From positions 372,001 to 436,000 of the forward strand of contig VFIW01000009.1 in assembly GCA_006386115.1 (NCBI GenBank): 64,000 nucleotides of DNA, given 5' to 3'. Each line of letters begins with the position of its first letter. The first letter of the stretch is position 1. The translations under genes and the position numbers were made by a program. This stretch comes from Globisporangium splendens (lineage: Eukaryota > Oomycota > Peronosporomycetes > Pythiales > Pythiaceae). Shown here one piece after another: positions 54,950-64,000 of this stretch. Under the pieces are notes generated by a model. The model worked only from the letters and a program-made list of their open reading frames with translations. It had not been told where the DNA came from and made no database searches.

Positions 54950-55623
54950 ATGTCGTTGCTCTGCGATTACTCCGACTCGTCCGCAGCGCCCTCCAGCGAC
55001 GACGACGAGGAGACTCAGGCGCCGCCGCCACAGCAGGTAGTCGTGCGTTGGTGGCCATGCTCTCTCTCTATGTCGTCTTGCTTGCATTAACAGTTGTTAT
55101 TAACGCTGTTGCTCGGTGTGTCTGGCTAGCGCTTGCCATCAGCCGAAGAGCTCTTCGCAACGGATACGAGCCTGTCATTGAGCTCCAGCAACAGCGCGTT
55201 CAGCACAGCTCAGAGAACTAACGATACATCGGTCACTGACATGAGCGATGTCAGCTCCAAGCGAGCTTTGGAGCAGCAGCATGACACGGCAGCGAAGCGG
55301 ACGAAGACAGACAGGGACTCGAGTGCAACAGGAGGATTGCGCCAAGCGAATAAGGAGCAGAAGAAGAGCGCAGTAGCGGCGCACTTTGCGCCACCGCAAC
55401 TGAAGCGACCGAACGTATCGACAGAAGACCTCGGGTGCGTACTACATTTAAAGATGCAGCATGTGTGTGTTGACATGAGTGCGCTATGTGTGTGGCGCAA
55501 TAGACTCACAGGATGTTTACATGCGCTGCTGACAACAAAACCAATTGTAGGGCGTGGAACACGCAAAAGACGCTCGCGATGCAGCGGAAAGCCAAGTCGC
55601 AGCCAGCTTCAGAAAAACCATGA
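54950..55623 (+). CDS. Small acidic/Ser-rich protein, likely nuclear, function unknown
   Basis: Exons 54950-55036, 55130-55434 and 55551-55623 close in frame to 154 residues. It starts MSLLCDYSDSSAAPSSDDDE, followed by PPPQQRLPSAEELF, a Ser-rich stretch, a basic KRTKTDRD patch, FAPPQLKRPNVSTEDLGAWN and a short basic tail ending ASEKP. The SDDDE start, LPSAEELF and PQxxRPNVSTED motifs look like conserved short linear elements of a small nuclear protein, but no family was recognised. Promoter with three phased CCAAT boxes. A longer ORF in another frame (55554-55841) is a shadow. Confidence 0.65.
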
Positions 55624-55965
55624 GCTTTGATCGAAACAAAGAGCATTTGGCCACGCAGTACTACCGGATGAATGCGCATTGCAATAGAGGAAAAGAAAAG
55701 ATCATTTTATTATCAAAACCAAGTTCAAAAAGCACATCAAAGGAAGAGCGGATCTATAAATATAAGAGGGTCTGCATGACTGGTGCAAGATCATCGAGTG
55801 CGGACACAAGGAAAGAAGCGATCTTCAGGAAAGAAAAGTAACACCACGTATGTGCACTCTTTCCCTTTCTTCTGGACGGGTCTTCGAGTCTCGCACGCAG
55901 TATGCAATGGAGGGAGGGGGAGGTCGCCCTTCACGGCTGATTATGTGTTCGCTGCTTCTTGATCT

Positions 55966-56432
55966 TTAGAACAATGGCGACGCGTACATTTCCTCCGGAT
56001 TGAGCTTCGTGACGCAACTGGCGCCGCGATTCCGCGATTCCTTCATCGCGAGCAGCCGGTCTTCGATGATCTCGAGCTTGTGCTGCAGCTTCTCCACGCG
56101 CAGTGGGAACTTTTTCAGGCGGTCGGCATACCCCACCAGCGAATTCGCTTCCGCCTGTTCCGCTTCTTTCAAGCCTGCGAGCAAAAAGACGTGAACATTA
56201 GCTACATGAAACATAACATACAGCACACGCACATATGGATGCTCTCCCACGTACGGCAATGCCACGTACCAGCGATCAGTTGGTCCACGGTCTCCTGCAG
56301 CTGCTCCTGCGCCGCGAGCAGCACGGAGACGTAGTTGTGGCACTTTTCCACCTTGGGCCAGAGCGCGACGTACATCCCCTGCGCGAACGCCGGCTCGTCG
56401 CCGCCTCCGTTCGAGTTGCTAGTGCTCATCAT
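55966..56432 (-). CDS. Short coiled-coil protein, possibly SNAPIN-like BLOC-1/BORC subunit
   Basis: Exons 56432-56270 and 56174-55966, intron 95 bp, 123 residues. Almost entirely helical with heptads: YVSVLLAAQEQLQETVDQLI, EAEQAEANSLVGYADRLKKF and PLRVEKLQHKLEIIEDRLLA. Size, a YxxRLKxxPxRVxxLxxKL pattern and a short Pro/acidic tail recall SNAPIN/BLOC1S7-type subunits of the lysosome-positioning complexes. Coiled coils are easily confused, so this is tentative. Confidence 0.5.
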
Positions 56433-57369
56433 GGCTGCGAATAAAGTGCTGGGTCGACACTTCAGTCAGTGTGCACGGAGCGCTGCTGCTGCTGCGTTTT
56501 TTCGCGTGCGCTCCCGACGACGAGCGGATTGGATTGGCGCTTGTTGCTTGCCTGTCTGCGTGTCTTGTAGCTTTGTCGTTCCTCATGCTTCGTTTAGAAG
56601 CCCCCGCGACCAACATCCTTTTAATATGGTATCTGTATAATTGAATGCACTTGCATGAGATAGCACGGAGTGATCGCATTAGCACGACAACTGATCTGTG
56701 AGTATCAATAACCTTCTAACATATATACATTGATTATTGACGTGCCAGACTGCTGTTGAAGCATAGAGAGCGAGCGAGCTTTTTCTCTTTTTTCTCATCA
56801 TGAGCTTGCGCCATTTGGTTGTTTTGTAAGGAGGAAAAAACCTCAGCGGCTGTAAATCCACATGATCGGATAATAACGGTGGACAGAGAAATGAATAAAC
56901 CATGTATTATTGACCAATCACAGGCTGTAAATGGACCTCCCAGACTCTATGCAACAAAAACAGAGAGGGAACCAAGTGAGCGGTGTGGACAAATAGCCTC
57001 GCATAACGAGTGAGATCATCACCCCGAAAAAGCATTTGGACACATTTGTTTTACACAGGCTTTCGTCAGTGATTCAAAGGTTATGAGTTTAAGCAATATT
57101 GACAGTGAGCAACATTCTTGGTGTTCCCCAACATAACATTTCTGAGAGTCGCAAGTGACGTTAGGTTCGGGACAACAGCTTCAATACTGCTCCCTCGATC
57201 AGGAACACTCGAGTTTTACAAGCTCAGTTCTAAAATGCAACACGAGTGTCAACAAAAGTATCAGCGTCAACACACACACACACACACCGTGAACTGTTGC
57301 CGACAGATGCATTAGACTTTCAAATGAAATGGACAGGTCAACGCGATGCTGTTTTCGTTTACGCCATGC
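56433..57369. other. Intergenic, no gene recognised
   Basis: Contains a short (AC)n run at 57270-57286, one GAGTGATC variant near 56670 and an AAAACCTC element near 56838. ORFs are short and without motifs. Confidence 0.4.
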
Positions 57370-59735
57370 TCACACTGTGCTTTGTCGGTGCGCGAGGTCC
57401 TCGCGCAGGAACTGCAGCAGCTCCTGGATACTCTGGGTTTGCGCCAAGGCGGCAGCTTTTTGCTCTTCGACGGCCCGCAGGATCTGCGCCAGCACTCTCG
57501 AGTTCTCGTCGCCCTTTGCGATGCTAACGGTGTTCACAGTACTGTTGTTCCTGGTGCTTCCAGCCGGTCCATTGGTGGTGCTTCGGCCCCATCTTGCAGG
57601 CACTACCGGACTCCGCGATTCTGCTGCATCACACAAAACAAGTTTCATCCCATGTTAGTTCGAAAGCTTCCATCTCAGTGGAAGACGAAATAATACGCAC
57701 CGCGAGTGATTGCTGCGTTCAGCGAGGAGCGCCTCGCTGGTGGCAGTGGGGTAGTGTTGTTGTCGCCAGTCATTCCTGCACGAGCGGGGTTCGCAGCTCG
57801 CGCTTCGTCGTAGAGTCCGGCCACGGTCGATCTCTCCTCGTTGCTTTCATCGTCGCCGCCATCGCCACAGTATCGCCGCCAGATCCCCGCCCAGTCGCCT
57901 TGTTCCTCGTTGTTCTCGTTGCCAGCGTTGAGGGTCTGCTCGTTCAATTCGCCGCCCCATTTGGTCTTCATCGCTTTGATCTATGCCAACGGACAAACAA
58001 CAAAATTGAACATAAAAATATCTGCTCGTCAGCAAGCACAACACACTCGCTTGCAACAAACACAAAGTTTACCTTGTTGCGGCAGTGCTCGACGTCGATC
58101 GTGAGACCGCAATCGGCACTCAGCTGCGTCGCCAGTCCTTTCCACGCGTCGCGAAGACGGTATTTGTTCTGGGACCGATCAAACTCGGCCGCCATCGTTT
58201 TGTAGCTGCACACACACACACACACACACACACAAGTAATGCATCAACAGTGAGACGCGCACGATAGTAGAACTACGACATCTAAGACATTACCGAAGCT
58301 CAAAGAGACGTTCCGTCATGGCCAACGTCCACTTAAGGGACTTCTCCTTCACACCACTGTCGTGCTTGGGTTTCTTCTTGGATGGCGTCTCGAGAGCTTC
58401 GCCATGGTTGCCGTCATTCTCATCGAGACCCACAAGATCGCGAGGAGCAACGGCCACTGCTTCTGTGGCTGCTCCTTCTGGAATGACGGTTGGCTGCTCG
58501 AGCTGTCTGCTGTCTCCGCAGTAGCGGCGCATGGTTTGCACCCAGTGCGGCTCGGCGGCCACGTTCGTCTCGTTGATCGACTCACAGTACTGCGTCCATC
58601 GCAACGTTAGTGCCTTGGTCTGCACACAAAGATGAGACCATTAGTACATGACCCGCAAAAAAGCATATACTTCATTACGCAGGCTGCACCTTGCTCTTGC
58701 ACTGCTCAGATCCCAATTGGACGCCAAATTCGTCACCGAGTTGCGCCGCGAGTGCGGTCCACACGACGCGAAGACGGTATGTGCTCTTGGTTTCGTCAAA
58801 CTCGGCCGCAAACGTCTCGAAGCTGACAAAAACAGACACCACAATGTGGTAAGCATGCTGTGTCGCGCATCATTGGAAACGCATAAAATACGCACCGCAA
58901 TTGCACGAGTCGGTCGGTCAATTCGTCGGTCCATTGGATTGCGCCTTCGCCATCGAGTCTCGGACGACCGCGTCTCTTCTTTCCCTCTGCTGTTGTGTCT
59001 GGCGTCTCCACCTGCGCAGCCGTTCTCCCTGGGACGTAATGGAAGCTCGCTGCTGTGTCTTCGCGAGCACTCTGGCGCGTACTCACGCGCGTGCTCGGGG
59101 CTGCTTCAGCTACGACGGCGGTCTCTGGCGTCAGGAACGCCGCGTCGTCGCCACAGTACTGACGCATGATGGCGACCGAGTGCGGGAGCGGGGCTTGGCC
59201 AGCGCCACCGCCCATCAGCGCGTTCTGCTTGGCAAACTGGAGGCACCGGGTCTTGACGGACTTGAGCTGTTGGTTGGTGCAAGTGAGCGAGAGAGCGAGT
59301 TGGGTACCCAGAGAGTGATACAATGAGACTAATGACACAGACACGACGATACCTTGTTGCGGCACTGCTGGACGTCGATCGCGATGCCGAACTCCTGGCT
59401 CAAGTGGGACGCCACGAGTGTCCACCCGTCGTGGACCTGAAGCCGCAGACTCTTGTTGGCGAAAAAACTCGCGAACGTCGTGTAGCTATGTCCACATCCA
59501 AACACCCGAAAAAAGGGAAATAACCGCGAAAAAACAAATGACCACCATGTGAGCCAATGCTTTGCGCAGCGCACAAACAGATAGATAGATATATAGAGAG
59601 AGACATACGCACGCACCGCAGCTTGAAGAGCGCCTCCGCCATGACGTCGGTCCATTGGATCGATTCCTCGCCGTTGCGGCGCGGTCGCCCGCGCGCGCGC
59701 GTCTTGGCGCCACTTCCATCGTCGCTCGCCCCCAT
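57370..59735 (-). CDS. Protein of three tandem Myb/SANT (trihelix/MADF)-like units with C-terminal coiled coil
   Basis: Eight exons: 59735-59617, 59485-59353, 59266-58896, 58822-58690, 58619-58294, 58205-58073, 57980-57701 and 57623-57370; all GT-AG, closing to 582 residues. Each unit has three exon pieces: an end with IQWTDxxxxxLxxLR (WTDVMAEALFKLR; WTDELTDRLVQLR; WTLAMTERLFELR), a 133-bp exon with LRxxWxxLAxxLxxE/D...QCRNK, and a start with K...(M/W)RxYCGD (MRQYCGDD; MRRYCGDS; WRRYCGDG). This is the three-helix Myb/SANT-like fold with spaced Trp. KTRARGRPRRNG and KKRRGRPRLDG before two units are AT-hook-like. The tail (ILRAVEEQKAAALAQTQSIQ) is a coiled coil for oligomerisation. Likely a DNA-binding regulator or a domesticated Harbinger-type Myb protein. 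Confidence 0.8.
58209..58234. repeat. (CA)13 microsatellite next to a 3' splice site
   Basis: Pure CA run immediately upstream (in gene sense, GT run) of the acceptor CAG of exon 6 of the Myb-like gene; serves as the pyrimidine-poor intron end. Confidence 0.9.
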
Positions 59736-60564
59736 TTTTGGCTGTTGAGGTGGTTTGTGTTTGGTTTGAAGTTCGAAAAAAAAACAACAGGTATAAGGTT
59801 TTTTAATGTAGAAAACCTCATCCATCGGTCTCAGTCTTTTTTTTTATTCGGTTATGCCCAATCAAAGTGCGCAAATCTGTTGCTCTCTCTTCAGCATATC
59901 TGCTGGGCAATCACAGATCTCTTCATTGCAAGCAAGTCTGTCACCAGTCGCAAACAAGCAAAGTTTGCCATTCGCGCGACCTTCCTGCACCATCTCTACA
60001 AAACATGGATGATCCATAAACAACTGCCTTAAATAAAACACACCATTAATTGTTTTACATAATTACTTCAAAAAATGAAGATGGAAAATGTGGATTGGCA
60101 TGTAAATATGGATGATCAATGACTGTCTCTCTGATCACTCTTGATTTCAGTATGGTCGTAACCACCAATAGAACCGCAGCACTGTTTTTGAGTCAATAAC
60201 GGTAGCGATTGTGTTCCATTTCATCCAATAATATTAAGTAGATTTAGGGGCACTGCTCTGATCACATTCTGAAGGATGTTTCGAGAATGGTTGGAGGATA
60301 TGGCACCAGTTGCAGTGAACGCATTTAAACGCTTTTTTTTTTTTTTTTTTTTTTTTTTGCGTCGGAAAGCCCGAGCTGGGGTGAAGTTCAGCCACACATA
60401 CAGAAAGATGAGTCATGTGAAAGGATCGCTGTCGTCACGGACTCCTTTGGTATGTATTTAGTTCGTACTGAGGGAAGAAATGGCAAGCTTTTAGTCCGTC
60501 ATCCTGCGATGTCTTACTTCAGACAAGTAAAAACTGGCTGGCAGATTAATTCGACTCCAAGAAA
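59736..60564. other. Intergenic region upstream of the Myb-like gene
   Basis: No gene. Holds a small hairpin AAGGTTTT...GAAAACCT (about 59795-59818), a CCAAT at 59858 and a 26-base T run (60333-60358). Confidence 0.4.
60333..60358. repeat. Poly-T tract of 26 bases
   Basis: Homopolymer in non-coding sequence; could be the poly(A) tail scar of an inverted retrotransposed transcript, or simple slippage. Confidence 0.85.
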
Positions 60565-61290
60565 GTGCCAGTGGACGACCGCCTTCTTGTGGTGGCACGG
60601 ACATCAGAAAGATGCTCTTTGAAACGTAAATCTGGTGGAATGGTAAAGAGAGTGATTCCACGCACAAAAGAAGATCTAGGATTAATGATTTATTACCTCT
60701 ACAGGACTACTGCTACCCCAACTGTCCACCAAGACGCGACACTGCTCACATTGGCGTGGTATCTGTCCGGCTGGGCGTCCAACCTGTCGTTGCTGCAGAA
60801 GCAGCATCTCAGTGTGCTCCCGCAACGTCCTGCTCTTGTGCATGATCCGGATCAAGACCTCAGAAGATTAGGGAACACAGAGCTGTCGATTGGTGTCGAC
60901 AACCAATCGTCATACGTAATGTGTACACACCCGACATTTCGCCGCACAACTCGCCATATTGAAATGGAGTTCCACTGCGTACAAGAGCAAGTCGAGCAAG
61001 GACAGGACAAACTCTGGGAGATCAAGTCTGCTAAAACTCCCGTGGACCACTTCACGAAGCCGCTTGCAAAGGGCAAGTTGGCGCAAATGTGCGTTGTCGC
61101 CTGCAATGTGGTGAAGTCACTCAGCAAAATTCACCGAGTGCCCACGCACCGCCTGTCGCGCCATGACGAGAGAGGCACACCGATCCAAATCGCCTTGGAC
61201 ACGCTCTTCGACGACGCCTTGGTTGTCGTCTTCAAGCGGATCACACATTGTGTACCCACGCAGAACTGGTTGATCGCTGATCTTGCGTAA
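60565..61290 (+). mobile_element. Degenerate Ty1/Copia retrotransposon RNase H fragment
   Basis: The open frame contains a worn Copia RNase H end: GVDNQSSYVMCTHPTFRRTT followed by RHIEMEFHCVQEQVEQG and TPVDHFTKPLAKGKL, corresponding to the DNQS...NPT..RTKHIE..FHFVREQV...ADxxTKPL signature. Upstream and downstream parts of the polyprotein (gag, protease, integrase, reverse transcriptase) are not recognisable, and no LTRs were defined. A dead relic. Confidence 0.75.
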
Positions 61291-62590
61291 TTTCTTCGGA
61301 CGTCCGTATCACTTTTGCCTTCTCCCTCTTCGACGCACGAGTGGTCTTCGCACGTCGACGTCTCCCTCGTTCAGGTAACCGAACGCCTGAGCGCTAATCT
61401 GTATCACACTTGCTTGGTGAATTCTTGATTGTGACGCATGTCACTTCCAGCTACTGGATTGCTGGGCAGTGACACGTCAGAGTGTTTGAAAATGCGCGAT
61501 TGTCCGCGCATATCAATGTGAACTCTGTGCATGCCAATGTCAATATTGTTATTATTGACCAATGGATTGTCAATATGGTGGATATCTTCTATCAGAAATT
61601 GGCGCATGTCAATATTGCGGAGAACTGACGCAAGGCGCATATCTGTGTAATATTCATTGTCACCAAGTAACATGCATTAGTTTATATGGAGTTTTATATA
61701 CAGATCAAGATTCACAGCAGTACTGAGCAGTAGTAGTAAGAGTGAGTTTTTCTTCTTTCAGATTTTGTAACTCTTATTCAATTCACTTTCAATTTTTCCT
61801 TCCAACCATCAAGCCTTCCTCAAGATAAAGTGTTACATTGATTGAAACATTTCCCTTTCTTGATGTGTTTGCAATGCCCTCCTGTCAGGCACTGTGACTG
61901 GGGTTTGAGACCACAGTGTACCGAGGGAAGCCCCAAAAACGCGTTGCTTGCCGTCTTGAAGGTAAATTAGCGACTACTTTATCCTATCCCCTGTTCCCTC
62001 TCGCCTAAAGGTGTATTTCCTCCTGACCACTCATTCTCGCACCTGATTGGTAGTGCCCCAGCGACCTCTCATTGCTAGCACCATGCCTCTTGTACTAACC
62101 ATTAACCTACCAACTGATCTACCCTTTGGATCTCTTCGATCTTGGCACGGATCTCCAGATCTCCGGATCTTCGACTCGGATCTCTTGTCTTGGATCACTG
62201 GATCTCTGAGCCAGCCTACACCCAAGCAGCATCAGATTCAAACTCAGACTAATATGATGAGATACGACATGTCAGACCCATTTACAGAATTAGAAATCAG
62301 GTTCAGAATTGATCTGAGTGGCCGAGTTGATGTCTGTGATACGTCCGTGAGGCGCTTGTTACGCTTGTGCAACAGTGTGGGACACGAGCGTGTCAGCCTT
62401 GCCACGCCCGTGTGGCAGCGTGGAACACGTCTGGGACGCGCGCGCAACAGTCTTTCGACGCTTCTCGGAACACAGTATTCCATATTCTTGAATCGGAAGT
62501 TGAAATACAAGCGGCGGTTGTGTGGTGAATACAAGCGAAGTCTCAGGTGAACCAATTTAGCGCCAGCTGAGGCTTCTGGGTCGGAAAACC
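61291..62590. other. Repeat-like non-coding block after the Copia relic
   Basis: Contains repeated CAATAT/GTCAATATT words (61540-61620) and a GATCT-rich stretch (62115-62206). A 167-codon ORF (62047-62550) includes this simple sequence and reads like element leader or LTR sequence (CACGAGCGTGTCAGCC, ACAAGCGG repeats near 62500-62530) rather than protein-coding sequence. Confidence 0.4.
62115..62206. repeat. Cluster of eight GATCT words
   Basis: GATCT occurs near 62115, 62129, 62138, 62149, 62158, 62166, 62178 and 62201, mostly as GGATCT(C), with irregular 8-23 bp steps; a ninth, GATCA, lies between. Probable decayed tandem repeat. Confidence 0.8.
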
Positions 62591-62629
62591 ATTGTTTTTT
62601 TTCTCCTCACTACGCCACACCATGGACAA

Positions 62630-63025
62630 TTAAGTGATGCAATGGGAAGCCATTGTGGGAGGCGTGTTAGAGCATCGAATTGTGAAACGATAAGATACCC
62701 GCCGGTTTCCCCACGATCCCACCAGAATGCCAAAGACCACCCGTGGAGTCGAAGAACGCCTTGACTTGGGCTGGCAACGTACCAAAGCGAGTTGAGGTGC
62801 CGAAGAGGATGCAGTCAACTTCCTTGAGCACGTCAGGGGTGGCGACTGGGTAGCTCTTCTTGGGCGGAGCGTGCACCAGTGTGAGCACTCCTTCTGGGAG
62901 AGTCTCGGTGGTCTGGTAGATCTCGGTGGTGACGCCTTCGACGGATTCGACTCCTCCTTGATGGTCTCAGCCATCTTGGCGACGTGACCGCACGTGGAGC
63001 AGCAGAAGATGGTGATCTCGGTCAT
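62630..63025 (-). pseudogene. Broken WrbA-type NAD(P)H:quinone oxidoreductase (flavodoxin fold)
   Basis: ATG at 63025; MTEITIFCCSTCGHVAKMAE is the flavin-loop start of a WrbA/Pst2-like flavodoxin (usually S/T-x-x-G-H). After ETIKE the reading frame slips by one base near 62960; the correct continuation appears in the next frame (LTLVHAPPKKSYPVATPDVL; ILFGTSTRFGTLPAQVKAFF; STGGLWHSGGIVGKPAG). The frame then ends at a stop shortly after, where the family normally continues for about 70 residues. A short HNGFPLHH-like remnant of that part follows in another frame. One frameshift plus loss of the C-terminal third means no functional enzyme. Confidence 0.85.
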
Positions 63026-63559
63026 CTTGGCTAGAGTTGGTGTTTGCGATGCAGAGCAAATTGGAAAATGAACGAGAGATTGCAGTTGCGGAATGGCCCT
63101 GACTTTGGTGGCTGGGCGTGAGAGCGTGATGCGGCACGATGCGCAATGGTTATGGTCGAAAAATGGCTGAAATATTTCTGTTGGTTGAAACCACCTATTT
63201 TAGGGACACTCAAACATTGGCAGCACGATTGTACAAAAACGGTCCATCATATTTACTTTGTTGCTTTTGATACCTACCTCCTGCAGCAATTTCGCCTTTT
63301 GAACTCCACAAAAGTCTTCGCTCTCTTCAGAGCGCCACTTCCCATTCCAAAATACCTTCTTACAATAGTCAAAGACCTTCGTTTTCCAATACAAAACAAC
63401 TTTGACACCTCACTCAAACACTCATGAACCCTTCTTATAAATGAAATCACCTAACATAGCAATTAACAGAGGCCAAAAACCATATCCAAGTGTGTCTCTT
63501 CAACATGGCACTTGCCACCCATATCTGCACTTTCCATTTTCCAGCAAGCCATACAAGAG

Positions 63560-64000
63560 ATGGACCCGTTCGAGGAGCTGGCGCACGCACCAGCGGAGCT
63601 GCAGACCAAGGAGATCAGCCTCTCGGGCGAGGCTGACGACAAGCTGCCCAACACGCTCGTGGTGACCGTGTTCCAGGCGCGCGGGTTGCACGCGGCGCCA
63701 CTGCGCTCGACGCTGAGCTGCTACGTCAAGCTCTCGTCGCTCGGGCGCGAGTTCAAGACGAGCGCGATCTCCAAGAGCGACGAGCCGTACTGGAACGAGA
63801 GCTTCAGCTTCCACGCCGTGGACTGGGCGTCCAGCGTCACGCTCTCGGTGCGCGACAAGATCAACGTCAAGATGCACGAGCTCGGCCAAGTGCAGATCTC
63901 GTCCGCGGACATCGCCAACCTGCCGGGCATGAGCTGTCCGAGCTGGTTCAAACTAACCGACAAGAACGGCGAGAGGAAGGACGGCGCGGACTCGGAGATC
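63560..64000 (+). CDS. C2-domain protein (3' partial)
   Basis: Starts at ATG 63560 and is open to the window end (147 codons seen). Residues about 25-130 form a C2 beta-sandwich: LVVTVFQARGLHAAPLRST, CYVKLSSLGREFKTSAISKS, EPYWNESFSFHAVDW, VTLSVRDK. The acidic calcium ligands typical of loop 1 and loop 3 are mostly lacking, so it may bind membranes or proteins without calcium. A further segment, PSWFKLTDKNGERKDG, starts the link to the next domain. Many oomycete proteins carry several such C2 modules; the rest lies outside the window. Confidence 0.85.
   Translation, partial: MDPFEELAHAPAELQTKEISLSGEADDKLPNTLVVTVFQARGLHAAPLRSTLSCYVKLSSLGREFKTSAISKSDEPYWNESFSFHAVDWASSVTLSVRDKINVKMHELGQVQISSADIANLPGMSCPSWFKLTDKNGERKDGADSEI

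Noticed and set aside
55554..55841. 95-codon ORF after the small acidic gene
   Set aside because: Overlaps the last exon in another frame and continues into the 3' UTR.
60333..60358. Poly-T as evidence of a processed pseudogene
   Set aside because: No coding similarity on the adjoining minus strand and no target duplication recognised.
62047..62550. 167-codon ORF
   Set aside because: Starts in the GATCT-rich repeat and continues in element-like sequence; treated as repeat remnant.
1..64000. tRNA and rRNA genes
   Set aside because: No convincing A-box/B-box pair with cloverleaf potential and no rRNA-like stretch was found by eye; a covariance-model scan would be decisive.

Overview
The window reads as nuclear DNA of an oomycete (Peronosporales/Pythiales type). 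The support is a gene for the cellulose-binding elicitor lectin CBEL with a textbook oomycete Inr+FPR core promoter (TCATTCT-TCAATTT), a START-FYVE-GAF protein and other lineage-typical domain fusions, compact genes with short GT-AG introns (about 60-95 bp), and degenerate Copia and hAT relics. Genus cannot be decided from the sequence. No prokaryotic operons, CRISPR arrays, rRNA or convincing tRNA genes were seen.

Layout. 0-3 kb: 3' end of a zinc-binding protein and a hAT-transposase-derived gene. 3.5-11.5 kb: a very large alpha-solenoid/WD gene resembling kinetochore Rod (KNTC1). 11.7-14 kb: a decayed aldo-keto reductase piece, a single-ORF fusion of a Tc1/mariner helix-turn-helix with a TARBP1/Trm3-type tRNA 2'-O-methyltransferase domain, and an intact aldo-keto reductase. 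14.2-16.4 kb and 27.1-29.2 kb: two inverted TMTC-like GT-C genes, both damaged. Between them lie an M24-fold protein, CBEL, mitochondrial RNA polymerase, a TXNDC9-like protein and a small Lys-rich protein. 31-40 kb: type I L-asparaginase, a polycystin-flavoured membrane glycoprotein and START-FYVE-GAF. 40-44 kb: EF-hand/RCC1 protein and ribosomal protein eL43. 44-49 kb: a soluble-adenylyl-cyclase-like protein carrying FYVE and PH domains. 50.7-54.6 kb: a DENN protein (possibly with an RGS-like domain) broken by one frameshift and one stop. 55-59.7 kb: two small genes and an eight-exon protein built from three tandem Myb/trihelix-like units. 60-64 kb: a Copia relic, a broken WrbA-type quinone reductase and the start of a C2-domain protein.

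The genes are mostly independent housekeeping and signalling loci rather than a pathway. Recurrent themes are phosphoinositide/membrane signalling (three FYVE-type fingers, PH, C2, DENN, START), transposase-derived DNA-binding domains captured by host genes, and several loci with single-base lesions (TMTC-like, DENN, WrbA, EF-hand/RCC1). The last theme points either to recent gene decay or to uncorrected sequencing errors.

The most unusual items are the Tc1-HTH/SPOUT methyltransferase fusion with an in-frame 18-bp minisatellite, the exon-for-exon triplicated Myb-like protein, and arrays of CCAAT boxes spaced at almost exactly 31 bp (three helical turns) in front of several genes.
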